Assembly: GCF_014084105.1 (NCBI RefSeq)
Contig: NZ_CP048289.1
Location: 8,565,922 to 8,629,921 of the forward strand
DNA from: Streptacidiphilus sp. P02-A3a
Lineage (GTDB): Bacteria; Actinomycetota; Actinomycetes; Streptomycetales; Streptomycetaceae
Direction of reading: 5' to 3'
Length of the DNA: 64,000 nucleotides
Each line of letters opens with the position of its first letter. Within the stretch, counting starts at the first letter, position 1. Under the pieces are notes generated by a model. That model was given only the letters and a program-made list of their open reading frames with translations, was not told where the DNA came from and did not search any database. Positions 43,931-53,244 of the stretch are shown here, one piece after another. A program made the translations under genes and the position numbers.

Positions 43931-45783
43931 GCGCCCAGGCAGGCGGTGGCATCCCCGCCCCTCGGCCCTCCCTGTACGCCTACGCGCTGCGCCTGTACGA
44001 GTCGCGGACCGATGGCCGGTCGCCCCACGGGGGCTACCCCTTGCCGGACCAGCCCCCGCGGATACCCGGGAAGCTGGACTGGCGCGAGGCCCATGCCAGT
44101 GTGCGCGAGGCCCTCACTCCGCTGCTGTCCGATCCGGACCCGGTCCGTGCGGCCGACGAGGTCCACCGCAGGCTCCACGAGCTGGCCGTTCGGGACCGTC
44201 ACCTCCAAGGCGCGCTGACCGATCTGCCCCTGGAGGACCCAGCGGCAGCCCGTGCCCTCGGCCGCCAGCTGGCCCGCACCGGCACCAGCACGCTGACCGT
44301 GAACGTCGGCATCGCCCTCCTGGGCCGACTCGGTGAGCCGGAGGACGTGCCCTACCTGAGGGTCCTCGGCCTGCTGCGGGCCCTGGCCCGCCCCGTGGTG
44401 ACCGCGCTCAACGCCCTCGACTGCCCGACGGCCGCCCTGGTCTGGCTGGCCGACAACACCAGGCACCCCGACCTGCGCCGGCTGATCGACGCCATCGCCT
44501 CGCGCGACGACGCCGAGGCACGCGGGTGGCTGCTGCGGACCCCCCTCGACCACGGCACCGTCGGGCCCGCAACCGCCCGCAGGATCGCCGAGGCCGTCCA
44601 ACTGGCCGACGTCCTCGGCGAGGAGCGGCTCGACACCCGGGTGCTGGCCCAGGCCGGTCGTCTCCTCTGCCGGATGACGGGACCGCGCGACTACCAGCCC
44701 GAGATCCTCAACTACCAGCAGGCCAACGCCTGCTGTCTCGCCCTCGTCGCCCGCGCCTGGCAACTGCCTCCGACCGTGGACCACTACGCCGTCCTCCTGT
44801 CGCTCGCCCTCGACCTGCACAGCGGCCCCAGCGTGCTTCTCGACTGGCGGCCGGGTCAGCGGGAGGCCCTGCTGGACGCTCTGGACGCCGTCCTGAGTAC
44901 GCCGTCCTGGGCAGCGGTCCCGGAGGCCGAGCCCGAGGATCCCGGTGAACGCCGCCGGGTCCACTGGATGCGGCGCGCGGCGAGGCAACCCTTCGGCCAC
45001 GCGACGGCGTCACGCGGCACCCCGACGGCCCCACGGCTCCGGGTCGAGACCACCGTGCGGGACCCGGCGGACCCGGACCCGGTCGAGGCCCGCCTGTTGA
45101 TCGACGGGCGGCCGCTGGTGCCCGAGGCCTTCGGCAAGGGACCGGCCCACTCCCCCGAGTACCTGCTGGACAGCGGCCGCCTGCGGGCCGCGGTCGAGCC
45201 CCGGGAGGTGCAACTCGCGGAGGCGTACTGCACCGAGGGCTGCTGCGGCGCGCTCCACGTGACCATCCACAGGGAGGGCGACCAGGTCGTCTGGCGTGAC
45301 TGGCGCCGCCCGCCGACACGGCGCCCACGCCCGGAACTCCCCGAGTACCGCTTCGAAGCTGCCGACTACGACGCCGAGATCGAACGGGCTGAGAACGACC
45401 GGTCCTGGACCTGGCCGGCTCGCAGTACCGCCCGGCTGATCGCGGCGGGGCTGCGCGACCAACCGGATCTGCTCACCCGGTGGGACAGCAGGGTCGGCTG
45501 GATCGGCACCGACTTCCACGGGCCGGACACGGCCACCGTCAGCTTCACCTACTGGCCTGGACTCGCCGCCGGGCAACAGGACCGGGAGGGCCCCTGGTTG
45601 CAGTTCATCTGGAGCATCCCCGACGACGGCACCCCTGCTGAGCCGCAGGCCGCTGCGGCGCTGCGGCGACTCGCCGAGCAGGACCCGAAGACCTACGCGC
45701 GGGTCCGCGGAGGCAGCCGCGCGCACGCCGAGGCCCTCGGCTTCCCGTGGCCCGAACCGACACGGCCGGGAGCCACCGGCTGA
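43927..45783 (+). CDS. Hypothetical 618-residue protein
   Basis: A large soluble protein without recognised domains. Residues 80-320 are rich in alpha helices and resemble HEAT-like repeats (PVVTALNALDCPTAALVWLA, RRLIDAIASRDDAEARGWLL). The C-terminal third holds a CCGAL motif after YCTEG, several Trp residues and a run DRSWTWPARSTARLI, as in DUF-type proteins of streptomycetes. The ATG overlaps the stop codon of the TPR gene (ATGA). A far longer open frame exists upstream but overlaps the TPR gene entirely and is not real. Confidence 0.7.
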   Translation: MSAQAGGGIPAPRPSLYAYALRLYESRTDGRSPHGGYPLPDQPPRIPGKLDWREAHASVREALTPLLSDPDPVRAADEVHRRLHELAVRDRHLQGALTDLPLEDPAAARALGRQLARTGTSTLTVNVGIALLGRLGEPEDVPYLRVLGLLRALARPVVTALNALDCPTAALVWLADNTRHPDLRRLIDAIASRDDAEARGWLLRTPLDHGTVGPATARRIAEAVQLADVLGEERLDTRVLAQAGRLLCRMTGPRDYQPEILNYQQANACCLALVARAWQLPPTVDHYAVLLSLALDLHSGPSVLLDWRPGQREALLDALDAVLSTPSWAAVPEAEPEDPGERRRVHWMRRAARQPFGHATASRGTPTAPRLRVETTVRDPADPDPVEARLLIDGRPLVPEAFGKGPAHSPEYLLDSGRLRAAVEPREVQLAEAYCTEGCCGALHVTIHREGDQVVWRDWRRPPTRRPRPELPEYRFEAADYDAEIERAENDRSWTWPARSTARLIAAGLRDQPDLLTRWDSRVGWIGTDFHGPDTATVSFTYWPGLAAGQQDREGPWLQFIWSIPDDGTPAEPQAAAALRRLAEQDPKTYARVRGGSRAHAEALGFPWPEPTRPGATG

Positions 45784-45868
45784 CCGGCGTCGAAGGCCCT
45801 CCCGGCCGGGACGCCCGGGACGGCCCGGCGACGGGTGTCATGGCTGCCGCGCGGCAGGTCAGCGGCGG

Positions 45869-47425
45869 TCAGTCGGGGAGCTGGTCCAGCCACTCCAGGG
45901 TCCGGCGGGTCTCCGTGGTCAGCGGGGCGTGCGGGCCGTGGGCGCGCTCCGCGTCGTGCAGCAGGCGGCGCAGCACCTCCCGGGCGGCCGGGCGGTCGCC
46001 GATGGTCAGCAGCAGGCGGCCGGCGCGGCGGCGGAGCTCCAGCGGGAACGCCGGGTCGGCGGCGGCCTGCCGCTCGGCGTACGGCAGCAGCGCCTGGTAC
46101 TCGGCGAGCGCCGGTGCCGGTTCGCCGAGCTGCTCCAGGCACTGCGCGGCCTCGTAGCGGAAGCGCAGCGCCTGCGGGTCGGCCGGTCCGGCCTCGGCCG
46201 CGCGCTCCTCGGCCAGGCGACGCAGCTCGGGGAGCGCGGCGGGGAACCGGCCGTCCTCCATCAGCGTCGCCGCGTACTGCTTGCGCAGCATGCGGACGAT
46301 CGGCGAGCGGGGGCCGTGCTCGGCGGTCGCGGCGGGCAGGATGCCGCCGAGGACGTCCACGGCCTGGGTGATCCGGCCCGCGTCGAGCAGCCGTCGCGCC
46401 TCGTCCACGGCGGCGGCGACGGCGTCGGGGCGGGCGGGAGCGGGCGGCACGGCCGGGAGCGGCGGTCCGGCCGGGGCCGGGGTGCGGTCCGGCCAGGGGG
46501 CGTACGGGCGGAGGAAGGGGCGGGTGGGATCCATCGGTCCGCCCGGTCCGGCCGGTACGCCCGGTCCGGCCGCGCGGGGCGGGGCGGGCACCGGCAGCAG
46601 CGGGGCGAGCACCCGGTAGACCTCCTGCGCGTTCGCCGGACGCTCCCGCGGGTCCTTGGCCAGCAGCCGGAGCACCAGCTCCTCCAGCGGCTCCGGTACC
46701 TCCGGTCGGACCTGGCGCAACGCCACCGGCTGCTCGTAGACGTGCCGGTGCAGCACCCCCAGGGCCGAGGATCCGGTGAACGGGGCGTGCCCGCTGAGCA
46801 GTTCGTGCAGCACCACGCCGAGCGCGTAGAGGTCGGCGGCGGGGCCGACCGGTCCGCCCATGGCCTGTTCCGGGGCCATGTAGACGGGGCTGCCGACCGG
46901 CGAGCCGGTGCGGGTGAGCCGGGTCGTGTCGGCGTCCAGCACCGCGGCGACGCCGAGGTCGAGCACGGTCAGCGTGCCGTCCGGGTGGATCAGCACGTTG
47001 CGCGGCTTGAGGTCCCGGTGCACCACCGGGACGGCGTGCACCGCGGCCAGTACCGAGCACAGCTGCGCCGCGACCGCGACCGCCCACGGCCATGGGTACG
47101 GCTCGTGCTCCGCCAGGTGGTCGGCCAGGTCGGCGCCGTCCAGGTACTGCATCACCAGGTACAGGTCGTCGCCGTCACCGCCCGCGTCGTGCACGGTGAC
47201 CAGCCCCGGATGGTCGACCTGGGCGGTGACCCGGCACTCGCGGACGAAGCGGCGGCGCACCTCGTCGCCGTCGTCGCCCGAGCGGGCCGCCCGGTCGGGG
47301 CGGAGCAGCTTCACCGCGACCTTCCGGTCGAGGTGACCGTCCCGGGCCAGCCAGACCTGGCCCATACCGCCCTGGCCGATGAGCGACACCAGCTCGTAGC
47401 GCCCGGCGATCATCCGGCCGTTCAA
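45869..47425 (-). CDS. Serine/threonine protein kinase with TPR-like C-terminus
   Basis: A 518-residue protein. Kinase domain about residues 8-270: glycine loop IGQGGMGQVW, VAVKLL lysine, HRDLKPRNVL catalytic loop, DLG in place of DFG, and GSPVYMAPEQ. A Pro-rich linker follows, then helical repeats (AVDEARRLLDAGRITQAVDV onward) similar to TPRs. There is no transmembrane segment or PASTA domain, so it acts in the cytoplasm. The TTG start overlaps the stop codon of the membrane protein gene upstream (TTGA), with AGGAG 6 bases before it. Its signal may come through that membrane partner. Confidence 0.88.
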   Translation of the reverse strand: MNGRMIAGRYELVSLIGQGGMGQVWLARDGHLDRKVAVKLLRPDRAARSGDDGDEVRRRFVRECRVTAQVDHPGLVTVHDAGGDGDDLYLVMQYLDGADLADHLAEHEPYPWPWAVAVAAQLCSVLAAVHAVPVVHRDLKPRNVLIHPDGTLTVLDLGVAAVLDADTTRLTRTGSPVGSPVYMAPEQAMGGPVGPAADLYALGVVLHELLSGHAPFTGSSALGVLHRHVYEQPVALRQVRPEVPEPLEELVLRLLAKDPRERPANAQEVYRVLAPLLPVPAPPRAAGPGVPAGPGGPMDPTRPFLRPYAPWPDRTPAPAGPPLPAVPPAPARPDAVAAAVDEARRLLDAGRITQAVDVLGGILPAATAEHGPRSPIVRMLRKQYAATLMEDGRFPAALPELRRLAEERAAEAGPADPQALRFRYEAAQCLEQLGEPAPALAEYQALLPYAERQAAADPAFPLELRRRAGRLLLTIGDRPAAREVLRRLLHDAERAHGPHAPLTTETRRTLEWLDQLPD

Positions 47426-48000
47426 CGGCTCTCCTGTTCCCGGTGGTGCTCGCGGAGGTAGGCGCTGAGTTCGTCGAGCTCCGCCCGGACCTGGTCGATC
47501 CGGCCGCCGGACGCGATCGGGGCCGGTGGCGCGATCGGGGCCGGTGGCGGCGGGGTCGGTGGCGGCGGGGTCGGGCCGGTGCCGTACCCGGTCGGGTGCT
47601 GCGGGTACGGCGGGTGCTGCGGGTACGGCGGGTAGGGCTGGTGCCGCGGTGCCGTCGGACGGCGCTCGCCCCGCCGCCGCAGGTCGTTGAAGAGGAAGTA
47701 CACCGTGCAGAACACGGCCAGCATCAGCAGCGCGGCGACGCCGACATTGGTCTGCCAGTTGTCGTAGTCGTCGGTGTAGCCACCCAGGAACAGCGAACCG
47801 GTGCAGAGGAACGCCGTCAGGAAGACCATGACCCAGTCCTGCGTCCGGCGGCGGGTGACCGCCAGCCAGGCCAGCGGCACCCAGCCGAGGATGCCGATGG
47901 TCACCAGCGGGACGAGCGCGAGCACGACCCGCCACAGCACCACGACCACCCGCATGGCCGGGCCGCGGCGCGGCGGCGGTATCGGGCCGGGGCCGTTCAT
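47422..48000 (-). CDS. Membrane protein coupled to the Ser/Thr kinase
   Basis: A 192-residue protein with about three hydrophobic helices (VVVLWRVVLALVPLVTIGIL, VMVFLTAFLCTGSLFLGGY, VGVAALLMLAVFCTVYFLF), a Pro/Tyr-rich cytoplasmic stretch with repeats of YPQHPP, and a short coiled coil RIDQVRAELDELSAYLREHH at the end. The overlap with the kinase gene suggests a receptor or anchor role. No family recognised. Confidence 0.75.
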   Translation of the reverse strand: MNGPGPIPPPRRGPAMRVVVVLWRVVLALVPLVTIGILGWVPLAWLAVTRRRTQDWVMVFLTAFLCTGSLFLGGYTDDYDNWQTNVGVAALLMLAVFCTVYFLFNDLRRRGERRPTAPRHQPYPPYPQHPPYPQHPTGYGTGPTPPPPTPPPPAPIAPPAPIASGGRIDQVRAELDELSAYLREHHREQESR

Positions 48001-48148
48001 GACACAGCTCCTGGTGCTGGGGCGGGGCGGGGGCGGATCGGTCCGGGGCGGTGACCGCCTCGGCGCTGGGCAGAGCGTACCGATCCCGGTCCCGGCCCGG
48101 GACGCCCCCTCACCCGCGGCGTCCGCCCCGGGGGCCTGACCCGCCGGG

Positions 48149-50236
48149 TCAGTCCGGGTGGACGCTGCCGTCCGTCAGGCCGTCGCACAGGCCCTGGACG
48201 AGTTGCTCGCCCAGTTGTCCGGCCAGCCGGAGCGTGTCCTCGAAGGCGGCCAGGGCACGGAAGTGGGCGCCGTAGCGGCGCTGCTCGGCCGGTGGCATCC
48301 GGGGCACCTGGAGTCGGCGCACGTCCAGCCGGGTGGAGGTGGTGGTGTAGCTGCTGGCCTGGCGGTTGTTGGCGGTCCCGCGCAGGAACCCGGCCAGGAA
48401 CCACGAGTCGAGCGCCGTCGGGTCCGGCCGCAGCAGCTGCACGTTGCGCCCCAGCGCGGCCCCCGCCGTCGCCGCGTCCACCACCCGGGTCACCGAGCCC
48501 CGGCCGAGGAGCGGCACCACCACGTCGCCGACCCGGGTGAGCAGCGGCTGCTCGGCGAGGTCCTCCGGCAGCACACCGGAGGGGGCGCCGCCGGTGGCCA
48601 CGTCGTGCTCGGTCAGCACCGCCGTACCCGCCCCGGACGCGGCCCCGCCGACGCCGGGGTGGCCGGGCCCGGCGCCGGGCGCCGACGCGACCGGGGCGGT
48701 TCCGCCCGCGTACGTCTCCAGCGCGCCCGCCCGGGCCAGCTCGGCGACGCTGGTCAGCGGCCAGTTGGCGGGCGCGCCCCGGCTGACGGTCACCGGCGCG
48801 AGCTCGGCGGTGCGCCGCAGCGTGTCGGTGAACCGCTCCCGGACGTCGCTGAGGCCGTTCGCACCGCCGCCCACACCGGGCTGCGGCAGATGCCTGGCCG
48901 GGGCCAGATCGACGTCGTCGTCCAGCAGCTCCACCAGCGGCCGGGTGACGCTGACGCCGGGCTGCTCGGGCAGCGTGTCCTGCTGGTCGAACGCCTGCCA
49001 GGCGTCCAGTGCGGCGGTGCGCACGGTCTGCCAGGGCAGCTTCTCGCCGCCCGCCGAGGCGGGACCACCGGCGTCCACCAGCAGCAGGTGCTGCGGCAGC
49101 GGCTGCCCGGCGGCGGGGCGCCGCAGCACCCACAGGTGCAGCGGGATGCCGTACGGCGGCGCCGCGCCCGCGGGCAGGGCGATCACCGCCCGCAGCGCCC
49201 CCCGGCGCAGCAGGTCGGCCCGGATCCGCCGACCGGACCGGCGCGAGGCCGCCGCAGGCGGCATCAGCAGCACCACCGTGCCGTTCTCGCGGACGTGCGC
49301 CAGCGCGTGCTGCACCCAGGCCAGCTCGGACTCGGTGCGCGGCGGGAAGCCGTACTCCCAACGGGCGTCGTAGGCGAGTTCCCCGTGGCCCCAGTTGCGT
49401 TCGTTGAACGGCGGGTGGCAGAGCACGGCGTCCGCCGTCCGGGACGGGAAGGCGTCCGCGCGCAGGCTGTCGGCGACCTGGATCCGGACCGGACCCTCGG
49501 TGTGCAGCGCGAGCCGCAGCGCGGTCAGCGCGGCGAGGTCCGGGTCGGCCTCCTGGCCGTTGACGGCGCTGCCGCCGACGGCGGCGGCCCGCAGCAGCCC
49601 GCCGGAGCCGCAGGCCGGGTCGAGCACCTCGGCCGCCGGTCCCGCGAGTGCCGCCATCAGCTCCGCCGGATCGGCCGGAGTCACCGTGTACTGCCGTGTT
49701 CCCGAGTCGAGATGACGCCCCATCAGGAACTCGTACGCCTGTCGCGGTCCCAGCTCCCGGCCGAGGTCGACGCTGCCGCGCAGCAGCCCGACCGATGCTG
49801 ACAGTTCGTCAATTCCTTTGGCGAAGGCGACCGGATGCCGCTCGCCCAGCCGCGCCCGAAGTACCTCGGCGAACGCGCCGGGCAGCCCGGCCGCCAGTTC
49901 GCCATCGGCTGCGGCGGCCAACTTCAGCCACACCTGCGGGAGTTCACGGGACAGCAGCAGTGCGCAGCCGACCAGCCGCAGGGCGGCGCCCGCTCCGCCC
50001 GGAGCCTGCTCGACCTGCTGCCAGATCCGCTCGCGCAGCGGGACGAGCGTCAGTTTCCCCTGGGAGCGCAGCCACTGCTCGACCTCGTCGAGATCGAAGG
50101 CCGGACTGGTGTCGGTGCCGCCGACCGGCCTGGGGAAGTCCTGGTACCGACGCCGCCAGTTGCTGACGGCGGCCCGGCCGACCCCGGCGAGTCGGGCGAT
50201 TCCCCCGGCCGTCACCTCTGCTCTGCGCTCCGGCAC
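48149..50236 (-). CDS. N6-adenine DNA methylase with N-terminal HTH
   Basis: A 695-residue protein. An N-terminal helix-turn-helix (ARLAGVGRAAVSNWRRRYQD) precedes a HsdM-like methylase core with the SAM motif VLDPACGSGGLLRAA and the catalytic motif CHPPFN, in which the usual NPPF/NPPY begins with Cys-His. C-terminal 200 residues resemble a target-recognition domain. The GTG at 50236 has GGAGGGGG 9 bases upstream. No restriction gene is adjacent, so it is either solitary or part of an uncharacterised regulatory system. Similar genes occur in the core genome of many streptomycetes. Confidence 0.82.
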   Translation of the reverse strand: MPERRAEVTAGGIARLAGVGRAAVSNWRRRYQDFPRPVGGTDTSPAFDLDEVEQWLRSQGKLTLVPLRERIWQQVEQAPGGAGAALRLVGCALLLSRELPQVWLKLAAAADGELAAGLPGAFAEVLRARLGERHPVAFAKGIDELSASVGLLRGSVDLGRELGPRQAYEFLMGRHLDSGTRQYTVTPADPAELMAALAGPAAEVLDPACGSGGLLRAAAVGGSAVNGQEADPDLAALTALRLALHTEGPVRIQVADSLRADAFPSRTADAVLCHPPFNERNWGHGELAYDARWEYGFPPRTESELAWVQHALAHVRENGTVVLLMPPAAASRRSGRRIRADLLRRGALRAVIALPAGAAPPYGIPLHLWVLRRPAAGQPLPQHLLLVDAGGPASAGGEKLPWQTVRTAALDAWQAFDQQDTLPEQPGVSVTRPLVELLDDDVDLAPARHLPQPGVGGGANGLSDVRERFTDTLRRTAELAPVTVSRGAPANWPLTSVAELARAGALETYAGGTAPVASAPGAGPGHPGVGGAASGAGTAVLTEHDVATGGAPSGVLPEDLAEQPLLTRVGDVVVPLLGRGSVTRVVDAATAGAALGRNVQLLRPDPTALDSWFLAGFLRGTANNRQASSYTTTSTRLDVRRLQVPRMPPAEQRRYGAHFRALAAFEDTLRLAGQLGEQLVQGLCDGLTDGSVHPD

Positions 50237-50393
50237 TGTTCGGTCCCCCTCCGACGACTGCACGGCCTGTCGGGATCATACACAGCCCACCTATGCGCAT
50301 CGCTTCACGCATCGAACTTGTGTTGACGCGGTTCACAGCCAATAATCTGATTGTCCTGCCACTCATGAACAGCCCGGAAGGGGCCCCCTCCGC

Positions 50394-51161
50394 ATGCCTC
50401 AGCACCTCCGTCACGTCATCCTGGGGTCCCTCTGCGCCATGGCGGTTGTCGGGCTCGCCGCCTGTTCGTCCAGCGCCACCTCCGCCTCCTCCTCCGCCTC
50501 CGCCGCCTCGTCCTCCGCCGCCTCCTCCGGTTCGCCCGCGGCCGGGGCCAGCGCGTCGGCGACGAAGGGCGCAGCCGCGGCCGACCCCAACGCCGGGCTG
50601 CCGTCGGGCACCGAACTGGCGGCGATGCTGCTGCCCGCCGACGCGGTGCCGAGCCCGCTGAAGCCGGATTCCAGCGGCACCCGGAACAGCGGCTCGGTGT
50701 TCGCGGCGCCGTCCACGGCCGCCGTCCCCACCTCCCAGGCGTGCGCCGCCCTCGGCGCCACCAGCTGGATCAACGCGGCGGGGATCGAGAGCGGGTCCTT
50801 CGCCCAGAACGACTACACCGACAGCTACAGCGACATGTTCGCCCAGGAGGTCGACGCCTTCCGGGGCGGCGACGCGACCACGGTGATGGCCCACCTGCGG
50901 CACGTCTTCACCGAGTGCGGGACGTTCAAGTTCACCCAGGGCGGCTCCTCCTACCCCGAGAACCTGAGCTGGAAGACCCTCCCCGGCGTCGGCGACCAGG
51001 CGTTCAAGGCGGTCATCACCTCCCCCGACCTCGACGGCGGCACCACGCTGGTGGCCGTCCGGGTCGGCGACCTCGTGGCGACGACCCTCTACAACGACCA
51101 GAACACCACCGGATCGGCCGGGGTCGCGCTGACCGAGCGGCTGGCCAAGAACCTGGGCTGA
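50394..51161 (+). CDS. Secreted lipoprotein with Ser/Ala-rich linker
   Basis: A 255-residue protein. The lipobox is VVGLAAC at the end of a short signal peptide, followed by about 40 Ser/Ala residues and a globular domain of 190 residues with conserved Trp and two Cys (SQACAALGATSWINAAG and FTECGTFKF). The globular part resembles the extracellular sensor domains of PknH-like proteins, but this is uncertain. GGAAGGGG precedes the ATG. It is divergent from the methylase gene. Confidence 0.75.
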   Translation: MPQHLRHVILGSLCAMAVVGLAACSSSATSASSSASAASSSAASSGSPAAGASASATKGAAAADPNAGLPSGTELAAMLLPADAVPSPLKPDSSGTRNSGSVFAAPSTAAVPTSQACAALGATSWINAAGIESGSFAQNDYTDSYSDMFAQEVDAFRGGDATTVMAHLRHVFTECGTFKFTQGGSSYPENLSWKTLPGVGDQAFKAVITSPDLDGGTTLVAVRVGDLVATTLYNDQNTTGSAGVALTERLAKNLG

Positions 51162-51381
51162 ACACCGGGCCCACGGGCCGGACACCGGGCCCCGTCCCAG
51201 CGCCACGGGGGTGCGTTGGGACGGGGCGCGGTCGCGGTGCGGCGCCGGGCCGCAACCGGACGAGGGGCGGCCGCCGTCCACAGCCGGTGGGGAGAGCGGT
51301 TAGGTTTGCGCCTTCACCGCTGTGCGGCCGAGCCCGAGCCCTGCCCCACGCCCGCCCCCGAGCCGAGGACGACCCCTGTCG

Positions 51382-52677
51382 ATGATTGACCGAATACGAG
51401 TCGGTGCGCGCCGCGCGGCCGGTCGCTGGTACCGCCTCGACCAGTGGCCGCCGGAGGTCCTGGCGCTGCTCGGGGCCTGGGTGTGCACCCGGCTGCTCTA
51501 CGCCGCGCCGATCATCGCCGACATGGCCGGGCAGCAGTACGACATCGGCTCCCTGTACCCCACCTGGGCGGCGGAACTCGCGCACGGGCAGTTCCCCTGG
51601 AACGACGTCACCTGGCAGTACCCGCCGGTGGCCGGGCTGGTCTTCCTCGCCCCCAGAGCACTGCCGTTCCTGAGCTACCAGACCGCCTTCGGCCTGTTCA
51701 TGCTGCTCTGCGACGCGGCGGTGCTGGTGATGCTGCTGGCCGCGGCGCGGGGAGCGGGACGGGCCAGGCTCGGCGTCTGGGTCTGGGTGCTCGGGCTGCC
51801 GCTGCTGGGGGAGCTGCCCTACGTGCGCTTCGACCCCGCGGTGACGGTCCTCGCGGTCGGCTCGGTGCTGCTGCTGCGGCGCTCCTCGACCGGCGGCGGG
51901 ATCCTCGCGGGGCTGGGCGCACTGGTCAAGGCGTGGCCGTTGCTGATGCTGATCGGGGCGCCGCGCGGCCGGGCCACCCGGCGCTCCTGGTTCGTCGCCG
52001 GACTGAGCTGCGTGGTGCTGGTCGCGGTGATCGGGGTGTTCTTCACCCACGAGTTCAGCTTCCTCGGCGAGCAGGGGGCGCGCGGCATCGAGATCGAGTC
52101 GCTACCGGGGTGCGCGCTGATGGTCGCCCACCTCTTCGGCTACTCCTCGGTCATCCAGTACTCCTACGGGTCGTACCAGATCAGCGGGGCCTACTCGGGG
52201 CAGCTCGCCACCCTGACCCTGGCCCTGTCCGCCGTGGGCTTCCTGTGGCTGCTCTGGTGGCGGCTGCGGGCCCGGGTGTGGACCTCGGCCACCACCGCCG
52301 ACGCGGCGTTCACCTCGATGCTGGTCTTCGTCACCACCAGCCGGGTGATCAGCCCGCAGTACTTCATCTGGCTGCTCGGTCTCGCGGCGACCTGCCTGCT
52401 CTTCCGCACCACCAGTCAGCGGGTGCCCGCGCTGGCGATGCTGCCGCTCACGGTGTTCACCACCCTGGACTACCCGGTGTCCTTCGGGCAGGTCCTCCAG
52501 GGCGAGCCCGCCGCGATCATGGTCGTGGTGGTACGGAACCTGGGCCTGCTCTGGGTCACCGTCCACTCCGCGATCCGCCTCCGGCGCTCCACCCGGCCCG
52601 CCCCGGACGCGGCCACCGGGACCACGTCCGCCATCCCCGCCCAGCGCGAACCCAGCGGAAGGTACATCCGGCGCTGA
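51382..52677 (+). CDS. Glycosyltransferase family 87 membrane protein
   Basis: A 431-residue polytopic membrane protein of about ten helices, with the family features NDVTWQYPPVAGLVF after the first extracellular loop, ARFDPAVT-like VRFDPAVTVLAV, and ISPQYFIWLLGL near the end. GT87 enzymes use polyprenyl-phosphate sugars, usually mannose, to build cell-envelope glycans. The ATG at 51382 is preferred over one 60 bases upstream, which would add a Pro/Ser-rich prefix. Confidence 0.8.
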   Translation: MIDRIRVGARRAAGRWYRLDQWPPEVLALLGAWVCTRLLYAAPIIADMAGQQYDIGSLYPTWAAELAHGQFPWNDVTWQYPPVAGLVFLAPRALPFLSYQTAFGLFMLLCDAAVLVMLLAAARGAGRARLGVWVWVLGLPLLGELPYVRFDPAVTVLAVGSVLLLRRSSTGGGILAGLGALVKAWPLLMLIGAPRGRATRRSWFVAGLSCVVLVAVIGVFFTHEFSFLGEQGARGIEIESLPGCALMVAHLFGYSSVIQYSYGSYQISGAYSGQLATLTLALSAVGFLWLLWWRLRARVWTSATTADAAFTSMLVFVTTSRVISPQYFIWLLGLAATCLLFRTTSQRVPALAMLPLTVFTTLDYPVSFGQVLQGEPAAIMVVVVRNLGLLWVTVHSAIRLRRSTRPAPDAATGTTSAIPAQREPSGRYIRR

Positions 52678-52681
52678 GCGG

Positions 52682-52730
52682 AACCCGGTGCGGAGGCCGG
52701 TGCGGAACCCGGTGCGGAACCCGGTGCCGG
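52682..52730. repeat. Short tandem repeats after the GT87 gene
   Basis: Imperfect units of about 12 bases built on ACCCGGTGCGGA run in four copies after the GT87 stop codon. No coding function. Confidence 0.6.
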
Positions 52731-52818
52731 AGTACCTATACGTGACTGATTCCCCGCCCGGCGGCGGCTCCTAGTGTCGGAGGTGTCAGCAGGACACCAC
52801 ACCACCAGGGAGCACCTC

Positions 52819-53142
52819 ATGACCGCCTACGCCATCATGTACGTCCGCTCGGCCCAGCCCCACCCCGAGGTGGTCGAGTACCTGCGGCAGATCGACGCCA
52901 CCCTCGACCCCTTCGGCGGGCGGTTCCTGGTCCACGGCGACGACTTCACCGTGGTCGAGGGCAGTTGGGGGGTGGCGGTGATCGTGGTCGAGTTCCCCGA
53001 CCGGGAGAGCGCCCACGGCTGGTACGAGTCCGCCGCCTACCGCGCCATCCTCCACCTGCGCACCAACCACATCGAGGGCGACTGCGTCCTGGCCAACGGC
53101 GTCCCGGACGGCTACCGGGGAGCGGACTCCCTGGACCACTGA
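52819..53142 (+). CDS. DUF1330 family protein
   Basis: A 107-residue protein of the dimeric alpha-beta barrel superfamily. TAYAIMYVRSAQPHPEVVEY, RFLVHGDDFTVVEG and the ending VVEFPDRESAHGWYESAAYR match DUF1330. AGGGAG lies 6 bases ahead of the ATG at 52819. The role is unknown; related folds act as small oxygenases or stress proteins. Confidence 0.88.
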   Translation: MTAYAIMYVRSAQPHPEVVEYLRQIDATLDPFGGRFLVHGDDFTVVEGSWGVAVIVVEFPDRESAHGWYESAAYRAILHLRTNHIEGDCVLANGVPDGYRGADSLDH

Positions 53143-53182
53143 CCCCGCGCGGAGCCCCCCGGCAGAGCAGCACAACGGAACG

Positions 53183-53228
53183 CCGCCGAACCGGCGAAGC
53201 CCGGTGCGGGGCGTTCGCCGGTCGGCGG
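53183..53228. terminator. Terminator between DUF1330 and the secreted Ig-like protein
   Basis: An inverted repeat of about 15 bases (53183-53198 and 53214-53228, one base unmatched) lies between convergent genes. Confidence 0.65.
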
Positions 53229-53244
53229 TCGGTGTGGCGGTGGG

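Noticed and set aside
42856-45783. 975-codon frame on the plus strand
   Set aside because: Its first 357 codons overlap the TPR gene in another frame and are Gly/Arg/Pro-rich; only the part from 43927 is real.
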